Shown here in pieces: positions 27,165 to 37,681 of a stretch of DNA of 64,000 nt (position 1 is the stretch's first letter; each line of letters begins with the position of its first letter). Source of the DNA: Rhodobacteraceae bacterium MED-G08 (GTDB lineage Bacteria; Pseudomonadota; Alphaproteobacteria; Rhodobacterales; Rhodobacteraceae); NCBI GenBank assembly GCA_002457055.1, contig NTKT01000003.1, forward strand, positions 117,584-181,583, read 5' to 3'. The translations under genes and the position numbers were made by a program. The notes under the pieces were generated by a model that saw only the letters and a list, made by a program, of their open reading frames with translations, did not search any database and had not been told where the DNA came from.

Positions 27165-27304
27165 AGTGGGAGAACTGGTGTATCAGTGCCGAAGGAGCAA
27201 CCGCCCCGGAAACTCTCAGGCAAACGGACCACTGTTTTATAAAATCTGGAGAGAGATGCGAAAGCATCCGCCGAAGGGATAACGATCTCAGGCAAAGGGA
27301 CAGA
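27165..27304 (+). promoter_or_regulatory. Tandem glycine riboswitch upstream of gcvTHP
   Basis: Two glycine aptamers in series. The first (about 27165-27234) has GGGAGAAC, GCCGAAGGAGCAA, then AACTCTCAGGCAAACGGACC. The second (about 27244-27304) has CTGGAGAGAG, GCCGAAGGGATAA and ATCTCAGGCAAAGGGACAG. These are the conserved cores of the gcvT RNA element. Glycine binding normally raises expression of the glycine cleavage genes, which lie directly downstream. Confidence 0.95.
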
Positions 27305-27308
27305 AAGG

Positions 27309-27346
27309 GGCATCATTTACGGCAAACGCCGTATTCATTTGATGCC
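27309..27346 (+). promoter_or_regulatory. Nested hairpin after the glycine riboswitch (likely expression platform)
   Basis: GGCATCA (27309-27315) pairs with TGATGCC (27340-27346), and inside it TACGGC (27318-27323) pairs with GCCGTA (27328-27333) around an AAAC loop. It begins directly after the second aptamer and ends 38 bp before the gcvT start. There is no T run after it, so it is not a plain terminator. It may switch by occluding translation or by re-pairing with the aptamer. Confidence 0.55.
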
Positions 27347-27384
27347 GGAATCTTTCATAACTGGCTATTCGTTTGGGAAAGTTA

Positions 27385-28515
27385 ATGTCTGATAAACTCA
27401 TGCATACGCCATTAAATAATTTGCATAAAAACAGTCATGTCAGAATGATGCCTTTTGCTGGTTACGAGATGCCACTTCAATATAAAAACGGAATTATGAG
27501 CGAACATCTCCACACACGGAGCCACGCAGGGCTTTTCGATGTCAGCCATATGGGACAGGTCGTTTTAAGAGGTAATGACTTCAAACAAACGGCAAAAGCA
27601 CTTGAAACATTGATACCAATGGAGGTTGAAACTTTAAATGTCGACCGGCAGAGGTATGGATTTTTCACAAACAGTACTGGGGGAATATTCGATGATTTTA
27701 TGTTTTCCAATCGTGGTGATCACATATATATGGTAGTTAACGCTTCACGAAAAGAAGACGATATTAAATACTTGCGAGAGAATTTAGAACCGCTCGGGGT
27801 TAGTGTCAGAAATTTAGAAAATAGAGCCTTGATTGCATTGCAAGGACCTACCTCACAGAAAGTGCTTGAAGAACATTTCCCCAAGATTTCCAAAATGCGC
27901 TTTATGGATGTATCTACCATACCAATAGCAGGAGCGGAGTGCTGGGTATCAAGATCAGGTTATACCGGTGACGATGGGTTTGAAATTTCAATACCAAGCC
28001 AGGCAGCAGAAATTGTAACCACTAGTTTGTTGGAGCATGAAACTGTCGAACTTGCCGGCTTAGGAGCTAGGGACTCTTTAAGATTGGAAGCAGGACTTTG
28101 TCTATACGGACAAGATATTGATGCTACAACCTCTCCAGTTGCCGCAGGCTTGAAGTGGGCCATGCATACTTCAAGATTAAGTGGAGGGGATAAAGAAGGA
28201 AAATTTCCTGGAGCAGAAAAAATATTATCTGAAATAAGTGATGGGACAGAATATAAATTGGTGGGATTTGTTCCCCTTGGTAAAGCCCCAATCAGAGCAA
28301 ACACTGAGCTTTTTGGTCACGATTCATCTTCAGATAAAATAGGATGGATAACATCAGGTTCATTCAGCCCCACATTAAAACACCCAATTGCACTCGGGTA
28401 TGTGAAAAAAGAATATTCAATTCAAGGTAATAGAGTGAATGCGCAAGTTCGAGGAAAGTTGCTTGAAATAGAAGTCACTCAGCTACCGTTTGTAAAGAAG
28501 AATTTTAAAAAATAA
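27385..28515 (+). CDS. gcvT: Glycine cleavage system T protein (aminomethyltransferase)
   Basis: 376 residues from ATG 27385 (MSDKLMHTPLNNLHK); a TTG 12 bases earlier is less likely. It moves the methylene group from lipoyl-GcvH to tetrahydrofolate, releasing ammonia. Seen: FAGYEMPLQYKNGIMSEHLHTRSHAGLFDVSHMGQV, the ALQGP loop, RSGYTGDDGFEI, LGARDSLRLEAGLCLYG and the C-terminal barrel with GWITSGSFSPTLKHPIALGYV. It is the first gene of gcvT-gcvH-gcvP under the riboswitch, and is distinct from the fused GcvT domain at the window start. Confidence 0.97.
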   Translation: MSDKLMHTPLNNLHKNSHVRMMPFAGYEMPLQYKNGIMSEHLHTRSHAGLFDVSHMGQVVLRGNDFKQTAKALETLIPMEVETLNVDRQRYGFFTNSTGGIFDDFMFSNRGDHIYMVVNASRKEDDIKYLRENLEPLGVSVRNLENRALIALQGPTSQKVLEEHFPKISKMRFMDVSTIPIAGAECWVSRSGYTGDDGFEISIPSQAAEIVTTSLLEHETVELAGLGARDSLRLEAGLCLYGQDIDATTSPVAAGLKWAMHTSRLSGGDKEGKFPGAEKILSEISDGTEYKLVGFVPLGKAPIRANTELFGHDSSSDKIGWITSGSFSPTLKHPIALGYVKKEYSIQGNRVNAQVRGKLLEIEVTQLPFVKKNFKK

Positions 28516-28530
28516 ATTTTGGAGGAACAA

Positions 28531-28890
28531 ATGAAATTTACTGAAGAACATGAATGGCTTAGAGTTGAAGGCGATTTAGTAGTTGTTGGTATAACCGAGC
28601 ATGCTAGCTCTCAGTTAGGTGATATTGTCTTTATCGAATTACCAGATGAAGGGACAACAGTGTCAAAAGATGATGAAATTGTTGTGATAGAAAGTGTTAA
28701 AGCAGCTTCTGACATCCTTTCCCCCCTTGATGGACAAATTGTTGAAATAAATGAGATGCTCGTAGATGAACCTAGCAAAGTAAATGAAGATCCTGTGGGA
28801 GATGCGTGGTTCTTCAAAATGAAACCAGATAACATGGATCAAATCGATGAATATATGGATGAAGCAGCATATTCAAAACTGATCAGCTAA
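28531..28890 (+). CDS. gcvH: Glycine cleavage system H protein
   Basis: 119 residues from ATG 28531, which has GGAGG seven bases upstream; the frame's earlier codons belong to the leader. H carries the lipoyl arm between P, T and L proteins. The lipoylated Lys57 is in [18 protein letters not shown]. The opening [11 protein letters not shown] and the end [10 protein letters not shown] are standard. It lies 15 bp after gcvT. Confidence 0.97.
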   Translation: MKFTEEHEWLRVEGDLVVVGITEHASSQLGDIVFIELPDEGTTVSKDDEIVVIESVKAASDILSPLDGQIVEINEMLVDEPSKVNEDPVGDAWFFKMKPDNMDQIDEYMDEAAYSKLIS

Positions 28891-28936
28891 CCGCTTAGTT
28901 TGCAAATTACAAACAATAAAAATTTGGAGGTCTAAG

Positions 28937-31786
28937 ATGCCTTTTACACCAACTGATTATCTTCCCTATGATTTTGCGAATCGTAGACATATAGGTCCGT
29001 CGCCATCTGAAATGGAGGAAATGTTCAAAACGATCGGAGTTGAATCACTAGATGAGTTGATAAATCAAACGGTTCCAGAAAGCATTCGTCAGAAAGATGC
29101 GCTAGACTTCGGAAAACCAATGTCCGAAAGAGAGCTTTTGAGACATATGCGCATCACGTCTTCAAAAAACAAAATTCTTACAAGTTTGATTGGCCAAGGT
29201 TATTACGGAACAGTAACGCCGCCAGTAATACAAAGAAATATACTTGAAAACCCTGCTTGGTATACGGCTTACACTCCCTATCAACCTGAAATAAGCCAGG
29301 GCCGATTAGAAGCACTTCTTAATTTTCAAACTATGATCTCGGACTTAACGGGTTTAGAAATAGCAAACGCTTCACTTTTAGATGAAGCGACTGCCTGTGC
29401 AGAGGCCATGACAATGGCTCAACGCATCTCGCGGTCAAAGAACACAATGTTTTTTGTGGATGAAAATTGTCATCCACAAAATATCTCAGTTTTGAAAACT
29501 CGAGCTAAGCCACTGTGTATTTCTTTAATAATTGATGACGTAGATAACCTTGACGCTAGTCAAGTTTTTGGCGCCATTTTTCAGTATCCTGGAACAAACG
29601 GTAATGTTAGAGATTTTACTGCAGAAATACGGAAGTTGCATGAATTTAAAGCTATAGGTGTAATTTCTGCAGATCCACTATCACTTACTTTACTGAAAGA
29701 ACCGGGAGCCATGGGTGCAGATATAGCAGTAGGCACAACTCAAAGGTTTGGAGTGCCAGTAGGATATGGTGGGCCACATGCTGCTTACATGGCAACAAAA
29801 GATACTTACAAAAGATCAATGCCTGGAAGAATTGTTGGCGTTTCCATTGATGCCAATGGTAATAAAGCTTATCGATTAGCTCTTCAAACCCGCGAGCAGC
29901 ATATCAGACGAGAAAAAGCAACGTCAAATGTTTGCACAGCACAAGCGCTGCTTGCTGTTATGGCATCATTCTATGCCGTATTTCATGGGCCTGAGGGTTT
30001 AAAAGCGATTGCTCAACGCATTCACCGAAAAACTGTGAGGCTCGCTAAGGGTTTAGAAAAAGCTGGGTTCAAAGTTGAACCTGACGCCTTCTTTGATACC
30101 ATCACAGTCGATGTCGGATTATTTCAAAAAGGTGTCATGAGCGCGGCAGTCCAAGCAGGAATTAATTTAAGAGCAATTGGAAAAAATAAAGTAGCAGTAT
30201 CTTACGATGAAACAACCAGACGCGATACTACGGAAGCTGTCTGGAGAGCCTTTGGCCTAAATATGAGGGACAATGATTTAGAACCAAGCTATAGAATACC
30301 CAATAACCTATTACGCCAAAGTACTTATTTGGAACATGAAGTATTTCATATGAATAGGGCCGAGACAGAAATGATGCGTTATATGAGGCGGCTGTCTGAT
30401 AGGGATCTGGCACTAGACCGAGCGATGATACCCCTTGGTTCCTGCACTATGAAGTTGAATTCCGCGGCTGAAATGATGCCCGTAAGCTGGCGAGAGTTTT
30501 CCTTGCTCCACCCTTTTGCACCCAGAGACCAAGCAAAAGGGTATGAGGAATTAATAACAGATTTATCTCAAAAACTTTGTACCATCACCGGATATGACGC
30601 TATTTCCATGCAACCAAACTCTGGAGCTCAAGGAGAATATGCAGGTCTTTTAACTATCGCCGATTACCATAATTCGAGAGGTGAAAGTCATCGGAATGTG
30701 TGTCTTATTCCGACGTCCGCACATGGCACCAATCCGGCAAGTGCACAGATGGTAGGCTGGAAAGTGGTACCAGTTAATTCTGCCGATAATGGAGATATAG
30801 ACATTGACGACTTTAAGGCGAAAGCAGAGCTTTATAGTAATGAACTAGCAGGTTGCATGATTACGTATCCGTCCACTCATGGAGTTTTTGAAAAAACAGT
30901 ACACTCAGTTTGTGATATAACCCACATCCATGGTGGGCAGGTATATATCGATGGTGCAAATATGAACGCTATGGTGGGATTATCACGGCCTGGGGACTTA
31001 GGTGGAGATGTAAGTCATTTAAATTTACACAAGACTTTTTGCATTCCACATGGTGGTGGAGGACCAGGAATGGGTCCAATCGGAGTAAAAAAGCACCTGA
31101 AACCACACCTGCCGAATAATTTACACTCGGAAGGCGGTATTGGCCCAGTGTCCGCTGCACCATTTGGATCTCCTTCATTACTTCCAATAAGTTGGGCATA
31201 CTGCCTGATGATGGGGGGAGATGGGCTCACACAGGCGACAAGGGTCGCCATATTGAATGCAAACTATATTGCAAAACGCTTACAAGGTAACTTTGATGTT
31301 TTGTATAAGGGTGAGTTTGATAGAGTTGCGCATGAATGTATTTTAGATGTACGTCCATTTTCAGATACTGCAGATATTTCGGTGGAAGATATTGCAAAAC
31401 GATTAATTGATTGTGGCTTTCACGCTCCAACCATGAGTTGGCCTGTAGCTGGCACTCTGATGGTTGAGCCTACAGAGTCAGAAACAAAAGCTGAGTTAGA
31501 CCGGTTTTGTGATGCAATGTTAGCGATACGAGAAGAAATAAGGCAAATAGAAGAAAATAAAATGGACCGCGAGAACAATCCCTTAAAGAACGCACCGCAC
31601 ACTGTGGAGGATTTAGTTGGGGATTGGAACCGCCCCTATTCCAGAGATCAAGGATGCTTTCCGCCTGGCGCATTTCGCGTAGATAAGTACTGGCCACCAG
31701 TTAACCGAGTTGACAATGCCCACGGGGATCGAAACCTCGTTTGTATCTGCCCACCTGTGTCAAATTATGCCGAGGCCGCAGAATGA
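28937..31786 (+). CDS. gcvP: Glycine dehydrogenase (decarboxylating), single-chain P protein
   Basis: 949 residues: the one-chain form made of two related PLP halves. The N half opens [16 protein letters not shown] and holds [21 protein letters not shown]. The C half has [21 protein letters not shown], the glycine-rich [15 protein letters not shown] and the cofactor Lys699 in [19 protein letters not shown]. It decarboxylates glycine and passes the aminomethyl group to GcvH. The start has GGAGG at a good distance. The shared L protein (dihydrolipoamide dehydrogenase) is not in the window. It ends 16 bp from the converging oxidoreductase gene. Confidence 0.97.
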   Translation: MPFTPTDYLPYDFANRRHIGPSPSEMEEMFKTIGVESLDELINQTVPESIRQKDALDFGKPMSERELLRHMRITSSKNKILTSLIGQGYYGTVTPPVIQRNILENPAWYTAYTPYQPEISQGRLEALLNFQTMISDLTGLEIANASLLDEATACAEAMTMAQRISRSKNTMFFVDENCHPQNISVLKTRAKPLCISLIIDDVDNLDASQVFGAIFQYPGTNGNVRDFTAEIRKLHEFKAIGVISADPLSLTLLKEPGAMGADIAVGTTQRFGVPVGYGGPHAAYMATKDTYKRSMPGRIVGVSIDANGNKAYRLALQTREQHIRREKATSNVCTAQALLAVMASFYAVFHGPEGLKAIAQRIHRKTVRLAKGLEKAGFKVEPDAFFDTITVDVGLFQKGVMSAAVQAGINLRAIGKNKVAVSYDETTRRDTTEAVWRAFGLNMRDNDLEPSYRIPNNLLRQSTYLEHEVFHMNRAETEMMRYMRRLSDRDLALDRAMIPLGSCTMKLNSAAEMMPVSWREFSLLHPFAPRDQAKGYEELITDLSQKLCTITGYDAISMQPNSGAQGEYAGLLTIADYHNSRGESHRNVCLIPTSAHGTNPASAQMVGWKVVPVNSADNGDIDIDDFKAKAELYSNELAGCMITYPSTHGVFEKTVHSVCDITHIHGGQVYIDGANMNAMVGLSRPGDLGGDVSHLNLHKTFCIPHGGGGPGMGPIGVKKHLKPHLPNNLHSEGGIGPVSAAPFGSPSLLPISWAYCLMMGGDGLTQATRVAILNANYIAKRLQGNFDVLYKGEFDRVAHECILDVRPFSDTADISVEDIAKRLIDCGFHAPTMSWPVAGTLMVEPTESETKAELDRFCDAMLAIREEIRQIEENKMDRENNPLKNAPHTVEDLVGDWNRPYSRDQGCFPPGAFRVDKYWPPVNRVDNAHGDRNLVCICPPVSNYAEAAE

Positions 31787-31802
31787 ATAGATCTGAGACA
31801 AT

Positions 31803-34800
31803 TTAATTGAGTGCTAAAATTGCGGCTTCGAGACTTTTTTGCTTAACGTGACCGTATCCTTTTACTTTGAGTGCAGCGTCTAATTGGGCTTCCGATTTTT
31901 CTGGCATCTGCATCAGTTTTTTTGGATTTGAGAGTTTTGCAATTAAAGCAGCTCTAAAGCTGACTTCTAATTTTCTCTCACGACTGTGCGCAAAAGGATC
32001 AAAAGCAGTTCCACGCAAACTCTTCAATTTAGTCAGCACCCAAAATACAGTACGCACCCAAGATCCAAAGCGAACTTTTTTCGGAAAACCATTAGCATCT
32101 TTCAAAAAACTTAAAAAAGGAGGCGCTAAATAATAACTCGAGGGGCGAGAGTTGCCAAATTTTGATTTTAATGTTTGCCCAAAAGTTGGAGAAAGCATTA
32201 GGCGGGCAACTTCGTATTCATCTTTAATTGCCATTGCCCTAAATAATGCTTTCGCACTTTTTTGAGAGATGATATTATCACCAAACTGGGCAGTAATCGG
32301 ATCCATAATCTTGCGATAACTTTTTGCATAATTTGCGTCTTGATATAAAATTAACTTTTCTGAAAAAGCATTCAATAACTCGTCTATTCCTGCATTTTCT
32401 AGTCCGGTATTTATTGAGCTAACTTTATTATGCCCAGAGACTTCAAGAACATACTGTTTATCATACGCAAGCCATCTTCCCCATTTTAGGGCTATTAAGT
32501 TATCTTGGACCGATGCACCATTTAAGGTTAAAGCCTTTTCTACTGATGCCACCGAAATAGGTATCATTCCCTTCTGCAAAGCAATGCCAAGCATCATAAC
32601 ATTTGCAGTAACCTTATTTCCCATCAAACTCTCACAAATTTGCTGTATACTGTACGTTGAGAATTTTTTGCTATCCAAAAACTTTTCCAATCTTGAAAAA
32701 ATGACTTTTTCTGGGACAGTTGTACCATTGCCAAATCCAACGACACCTACGGGATCAACATCAATATTAATTATTGCTTGAGATTTATTCTTACTCAAAG
32801 TCTTTAAAGAATTATCAGCCACTCCCACAACTGCATCACAAGCTAGAAGCAAGTCAGCCTCACCATCCGGAATTCGGGACATCCGTAAACTGAGATCTTC
32901 AGATTTCGTGATTCTGATTTGACTGGTAACAGCACCGTTTTTTTGAGACAGTCCAGTTTGGCTCACAGCTTGAGCGTAAATATCATCAAGACGCGCGGCC
33001 ATTACTAAAACTGCAGACAAGGTGGAAATGCCTGTACCACCAATCCCCGCTAGATATATATTTGTGATTTCTTTATCTAAAATAACCGGATCTGGAAGTT
33101 TACCGTTTTCTGGTAATTTAATTTTTTTTCTAGCATCTCCTACGCTTGGAACTACTGCAACGAAACTCGGACAGAAACCGTCTAGACAGGAATAATCATC
33201 ATTACAAACTGAATGATCAATTACCCGTTTATATGCCTCGCCATCAAATTTAGGTTTAAGAGCAACGCAATTTGAACTTTTTGCACAATCACCACAACCC
33301 TCACAAACGGCTGCATTAATATACACACGCTCAGCCCGCTGAGGTATAGTTTTGCGCTTTCGACGACGTCGAAGTTCAGTAGCGCAGGTTTGTACATGTA
33401 ACAGTGCACTAACACCTTTTATTTGAGACAATTCATCCTGAACTTTGAGTATTTTGTCCCTATGAAAGAAATCTACGGAGGCAGGCCAACGCGCGCTTTT
33501 ACGAATTTGATCTGGCTGATCGGAGACAATCACAACTTTTTTAATACCTTCCGCTAATAACTGTTCAGTCATTGAAAACGGGCTTGATCCACCTTGTGCA
33601 CTTTGCCCACCAGTCATAGCGACGGCGTCATTAACTAACATTTTGAATGTTATATTTACTCCAGCCGCAACTGCCGCACGGACACCTAAATATCCAGAGT
33701 GAGCATAAGTGCCATCACCCATGTTCTGAAAAGAATGCGAGCGCTCCGAGAATGGTGCACGACCGATCCAAAATGCTCCCTCACCACCCATCTGCGTAAA
33801 ATTGGTTATGGTATCAGGGTTAATGAAACCAGATATTGAGTGGCACCCAATTCCCATCCCAACAATTTCACCATCAGATGCTTTGGTACTGCTATTATGT
33901 GGGCAACCAGCACAATAATAGGGTTGCCGAACTGGTATCTCATCCAATTTATTTACTATTGAAATCTTTTTAAGAGGATTTAGCTCTATAGAATGATGGG
34001 ATGCTCTTTCCGCAATTACATTTATAATGTTCTCAAGTGATAGTTCGCCATAAGATGGTAATAAATTTTTTCCATATGGGTTAGTTTTCCCGGAAAGGAG
34101 CATATTACGATCTTTTTTTACACAAATTTTAGCAATTTGGTCTTCAACAAAAGAGCGTTTTTCCTCAATTACTAAGACTTCTTCAGCAATAGACAGCATA
34201 TCAGATAAACTTTGCTCTGGTAATGGCCATGGCATATTTAAAGCAGTAAATGCCACTGTCTGGCTTTTACCTCCGTCAGGTAAAAGAGTAATTAAGGCCT
34301 CATTAATTTCGTTAGCAATTTTTCCAACGCCAATTATACCAAGCCTTGTTTTGCCTTTTTTCACCGGTAGGTAGATTTGCACAGCATTTTCACTTTTTGC
34401 ACACCACTTCTGGACTTCAGGCAGTCTTATTTCATGAAGCTTACTTTCCCGGGCACCAGCTGGGTCATGCTTGGTTACATGGACGAGCTTGTTAGGCTTC
34501 ATTTTTGGAAAATTTGGACGTAACCTAGACATATCTACGACCGCATTACTGTCTGCAGTATCCACCACAATTTTCAAACCAACACAACATCCGGAGTATC
34601 GTGAAAGTGCAAACGCCTCTAACCCCATGGGAATAATCTCAGAAACATTTTTGGGGAAAAAGTATGGAATTCCAAGTGAATGAAAATTCTGATCAGATTG
34701 GTACGCTAATGTAGACGATTTGCCTGTTGGGTCATCCCCCACAGCTATTAACATTCCACCATGTGGCGCGACACCCCCTTGGTTAGCATGGCGAAGCGCA

Positions 34801-35162
34801 TCCATTGCCCTATCCAAGCCTGGCCCTTTACCATACCACATTGAAAAAACACCTTGGACACTAGGATTATCGTATAAATTTATATGCTGACTTCCCCATA
34901 AAGCAGTAGCAGCAAGTTCTTCATTAACTGCAGGTTGGAAATAAATTCCTTCTTCATCCAAAAAAGACTTTGCTTTCCCAAGCGCAATGTCCAAACCACC
35001 TAGTGGAGAACCAGGGTAACCACTTACCAGCCCCTTGGTTCTAAGGCCATTCATACGATCAATTCTAGATTGCTCAAGAAGTAATCGCACTAAGGCTTCA
35101 GTGCCAGACATAAGGGCCTTGCCTTCGCTCAGTGTATAACAATCTGTTAACTTTACTTCCAA
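31803..35162 (-). CDS. Indolepyruvate:ferredoxin oxidoreductase, fused alpha-beta chain
   Basis: 1119 residues, uniting the IorA and IorB parts in one chain. From the N terminus: a pyrimidine-binding domain (GTEALVRLLLEQSR, VSGYPGSPLGGLD), then the TPP domain with FCAGC-like YYCAGCPHNSSTKASDG and MGIGCHSI. A Cys-rich ferredoxin-type segment (CEGCGDCAKSSNC) follows near residue 620. The gamma-type domain comes last (IYLAGIGGTGISTLSAVLVMAA). It decarboxylates aryl or branched 2-oxo acids to acyl-CoA with an electron carrier. Such long fused forms, here with one recognisable Cys cluster segment, are common in alpha- and betaproteobacteria. The ATG at 35162 is used. Confidence 0.92.
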   Translation of the reverse strand: MEVKLTDCYTLSEGKALMSGTEALVRLLLEQSRIDRMNGLRTKGLVSGYPGSPLGGLDIALGKAKSFLDEEGIYFQPAVNEELAATALWGSQHINLYDNPSVQGVFSMWYGKGPGLDRAMDALRHANQGGVAPHGGMLIAVGDDPTGKSSTLAYQSDQNFHSLGIPYFFPKNVSEIIPMGLEAFALSRYSGCCVGLKIVVDTADSNAVVDMSRLRPNFPKMKPNKLVHVTKHDPAGARESKLHEIRLPEVQKWCAKSENAVQIYLPVKKGKTRLGIIGVGKIANEINEALITLLPDGGKSQTVAFTALNMPWPLPEQSLSDMLSIAEEVLVIEEKRSFVEDQIAKICVKKDRNMLLSGKTNPYGKNLLPSYGELSLENIINVIAERASHHSIELNPLKKISIVNKLDEIPVRQPYYCAGCPHNSSTKASDGEIVGMGIGCHSISGFINPDTITNFTQMGGEGAFWIGRAPFSERSHSFQNMGDGTYAHSGYLGVRAAVAAGVNITFKMLVNDAVAMTGGQSAQGGSSPFSMTEQLLAEGIKKVVIVSDQPDQIRKSARWPASVDFFHRDKILKVQDELSQIKGVSALLHVQTCATELRRRRKRKTIPQRAERVYINAAVCEGCGDCAKSSNCVALKPKFDGEAYKRVIDHSVCNDDYSCLDGFCPSFVAVVPSVGDARKKIKLPENGKLPDPVILDKEITNIYLAGIGGTGISTLSAVLVMAARLDDIYAQAVSQTGLSQKNGAVTSQIRITKSEDLSLRMSRIPDGEADLLLACDAVVGVADNSLKTLSKNKSQAIINIDVDPVGVVGFGNGTTVPEKVIFSRLEKFLDSKKFSTYSIQQICESLMGNKVTANVMMLGIALQKGMIPISVASVEKALTLNGASVQDNLIALKWGRWLAYDKQYVLEVSGHNKVSSINTGLENAGIDELLNAFSEKLILYQDANYAKSYRKIMDPITAQFGDNIISQKSAKALFRAMAIKDEYEVARLMLSPTFGQTLKSKFGNSRPSSYYLAPPFLSFLKDANGFPKKVRFGSWVRTVFWVLTKLKSLRGTAFDPFAHSRERKLEVSFRAALIAKLSNPKKLMQMPEKSEAQLDAALKVKGYGHVKQKSLEAAILALN

Positions 35163-35507
35163 AAAAACCTCGTTTTTATATAAATTTCTATTCAGCCCAA
35201 TTGTATTTTCAATAGAATTTAATCAGCAAATTTAAATATCGTTCACTATTTAAACATGTATTTCTTCTTCCTGAGTTTCAACTAATTTATGCTACATCTT
35301 GAAATTGCTATTATTTTAAAGCCAGCAAAAATAACTAATTTCTTCAGCAAAAAATTTGACTTTTAGATCGAAATTCCTTTCACTTAGGTCTCAACCAAAT
35401 CATGAGAAATCGTAAGGAAATGATGCCCTACTTCGCCTTACTTCCTGCCCTAATTTTTGTGTGTTACAGAAAACTAAAATTTGAAAGCAATACTCAAGGA
35501 ATTAGAA
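35163..35507. other. Intergenic region, divergent promoters
   Basis: 345 bp of AT-rich sequence between the minus-strand oxidoreductase and the plus-strand amidohydrolase. It must hold both promoters. I see no RNA gene, no strong palindrome and no copy of the ACTAACATGTTAGT box. An AAGGA ribosome binding site lies just before the ATG at 35508. Confidence 0.6.
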
Positions 35508-36824
35508 ATGTACGATCTGATAATTGAAAATGCAAATTTAGTTACTTGCGACAAAAATCATAACGTTTTTGAGAACGCCTCGATGGCAATTACTGATGGC
35601 AAAATACAAGCTGTAGAAAGCAATGTTGCAGAATCTTTCAAACAATTACCAGCATCACAAAAGATAAATGCGCAAAATAAAATAGTTATGCCTGGATTGA
35701 TTAATATGCATTGCCATGCTGCAGATAGTTTATTTCGGGGATTAGTGGAAGAACTATCTTTAGAAGCATGGCTTCAAAAAGTATGGGTTGCAGAGAAAGC
35801 TATTCTAACACCAGAAACTACTTACACCGGCTCTGTGCTTGGATTTGCAGAGAATTTGTTGGCTGGCGTCACGAGTATAATGGACATGTTCTGGTACCCA
35901 ACCCAAGCAGTAAAAGCTGCAAATGACTTAGGAATGCGAATTTCTACTGGAGGTATCTTCTTCGATTATCCAGGTATTGGGAACAGATCTCACGAGGATT
36001 TTTTACAGGAGGCTGAAAAATTCTTTGAAGATTACAATAGCAATGAAGCCGTTTTCCCGGCAGTGATGCCACACGGATCATATACAGTGTCGCCTGAACA
36101 CCTTAAAGAAGCAAAAAAAATTGCATCAAAATACAATGGTTTATATCATATACATGCGGCCGAAACCCTCACAGAACAGTCTGATATCAACGAGCGATAC
36201 GGAGAGTCGGTTATAAGGCATCTGCACTCTCATGGATTACTAGATCAGCAAGCTATTCTCGCTCATTGCGTGCATGTAGATGATACTGAGATCCAATTAA
36301 TTGCTGATAATGAGAGTATTGTCGTACATAATCCGATGTCGAATTTAAAGTTAGGTTCAGGCATTGCACCTATTGATAAGATGTTTGAAGCGGGGGTCAC
36401 TCTAACACTTGGAACCGATGGAGCGATAAGCGGTAATGACCTTGATATGTGGCTTACAATGCGTTTAGCCGCAAGTCTGCCAAAGGGAAATACACTAGAC
36501 CCAAAAGTTATGAACGCCAAAACGGTACTGCATATGGCGACTCTTAACGGGGCAAAAGCATTAGGTAAAGAAGGCAAACTAGGTAGCTTAGAAGTTGGTA
36601 AAATAGCCGATTTTATATTCATTGACATCAATAAAATTCACGCCATTCCAGTTTTTGATCCTATTACCCACCTAGTTTATTCTGCGTGTAAGTCAGATAT
36701 TAGCGATGTGTTTATTGGAGGAAAACAAGTAGTAAAGGATGGCGTCATTTGTACCCTTGATATAAACAACGTTATTGAAGAGGTGCGTGCACTATCTCCA
36801 AAAATTGCTGCTAGTTTGGTGTAA
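35508..36824 (+). CDS. Amidohydrolase of the TRZ/ATZ family (predicted purine or nucleoside deaminase)
   Basis: 438 residues from ATG 35508 with AAGGA upstream; the frame's TTG at 35481 is less likely. Metal-site motifs: NMHCHAADSLFRGL (His68, His70), IHAAET, ILAHCVHVDDTEI, and LGTDGAISGNDLDM with the metal Asp. The fold and order match the TRZ/ATZ group, which includes S-adenosylhomocysteine/methylthioadenosine deaminase, guanine deaminase and chlorohydrolases. The next gene, 4 bp on, is a purine nucleoside phosphorylase, so deamination of an adenosine-like nucleoside before phosphorolysis is a reasonable guess. It leads the plus-strand run to 39.9 kb. Confidence 0.85.
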   Translation: MYDLIIENANLVTCDKNHNVFENASMAITDGKIQAVESNVAESFKQLPASQKINAQNKIVMPGLINMHCHAADSLFRGLVEELSLEAWLQKVWVAEKAILTPETTYTGSVLGFAENLLAGVTSIMDMFWYPTQAVKAANDLGMRISTGGIFFDYPGIGNRSHEDFLQEAEKFFEDYNSNEAVFPAVMPHGSYTVSPEHLKEAKKIASKYNGLYHIHAAETLTEQSDINERYGESVIRHLHSHGLLDQQAILAHCVHVDDTEIQLIADNESIVVHNPMSNLKLGSGIAPIDKMFEAGVTLTLGTDGAISGNDLDMWLTMRLAASLPKGNTLDPKVMNAKTVLHMATLNGAKALGKEGKLGSLEVGKIADFIFIDINKIHAIPVFDPITHLVYSACKSDISDVFIGGKQVVKDGVICTLDINNVIEEVRALSPKIAASLV

Positions 36825-36828
36825 GGGA

Positions 36829-37665
36829 ATGCTAGATAATCTTGAGGAAATGATTGCAACTATTGAAAGTGCCTCCAATCAAATACTGTCGAGAATTGGT
36901 AACCCGGTAGAATGCTTGTTAATGCTTGGAACTGGCCTAGGATCTATCGCAAACAAAGTCGAAGTAGAGTTCCGTTTTTCGTATGAGGAAATACCTGGTT
37001 TCCCGGTATCAACGGCTCCTACGCATGAAGGTAATTTAATTATAGGAAAGATAGGCGGTAAGCGCGTTGCAATTATGCAAGGACGATTTCACCTTTATGA
37101 AGGTTGGACCCCTTCTCAAATAGCCATGCCCATTCGAGTAATAAGAAAACTTGGCGCGACCCGATTTCTCGTTACAAATGCCGCAGGGGGCCTAAACATG
37201 TCATTTAAACCAGGTGACGTTATGATAATTCAAGATCATATCAATATGACCGGCTCAAATCCGTTGGTTGGTCCGCACGATGATCGATTGGGTTTGAGAT
37301 TTCCTGACATGTCCGATCCATATGATAAAAATCTGCAAAATATCGTCAGCCAGCTCTTTGAAAAATATGATATAGCAGTTGCTAAGGGTATTTACATTGG
37401 GATAACGGGCCCATCGTTAGAAACTTCTGCCGAAAGAAGGTTTCTTGCACAGAGTGGTGGTGATGCCATCGGCATGTCTACTGTAATGGAGGTCATTGCA
37501 GCCAAACAAGCTGGTTTTCAGATTATTGGGCTTTCAGCTATAACGAATAAGGCAGATGGAGGACCTGACCAGAAACCAGATACAATCGAAGATGTGCTTT
37601 TGAACGCTACTACTGCAGGTCAGAAAATACTTAAAATTCTTCCGGAGCTACTAGAAAATTGGTAA
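36829..37665 (+). CDS. Purine nucleoside phosphorylase (trimeric type)
   Basis: 278 residues from ATG 36829 (the longer frame starts inside the previous gene). Trimeric PNP features: GTGLGSIANKVE near the start, PGFPVSTAPTHEG, MQGRFHLYEGW, VTNAAGGLN, DHINMTGSNPL, ITGPSLETSAERRF, and GMSTVMEVIAA followed by SAITNKADG. It splits purine nucleosides with phosphate into base and ribose-1-phosphate. The Asn in SAITNKA is the residue that selects 6-oxopurines in this family, which agrees with a deaminase acting just before it. MTA phosphorylase is the alternative. Confidence 0.92.
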   Translation: MLDNLEEMIATIESASNQILSRIGNPVECLLMLGTGLGSIANKVEVEFRFSYEEIPGFPVSTAPTHEGNLIIGKIGGKRVAIMQGRFHLYEGWTPSQIAMPIRVIRKLGATRFLVTNAAGGLNMSFKPGDVMIIQDHINMTGSNPLVGPHDDRLGLRFPDMSDPYDKNLQNIVSQLFEKYDIAVAKGIYIGITGPSLETSAERRFLAQSGGDAIGMSTVMEVIAAKQAGFQIIGLSAITNKADGGPDQKPDTIEDVLLNATTAGQKILKILPELLENW

Positions 37666-37681
37666 AAAAGATCACAAGATC

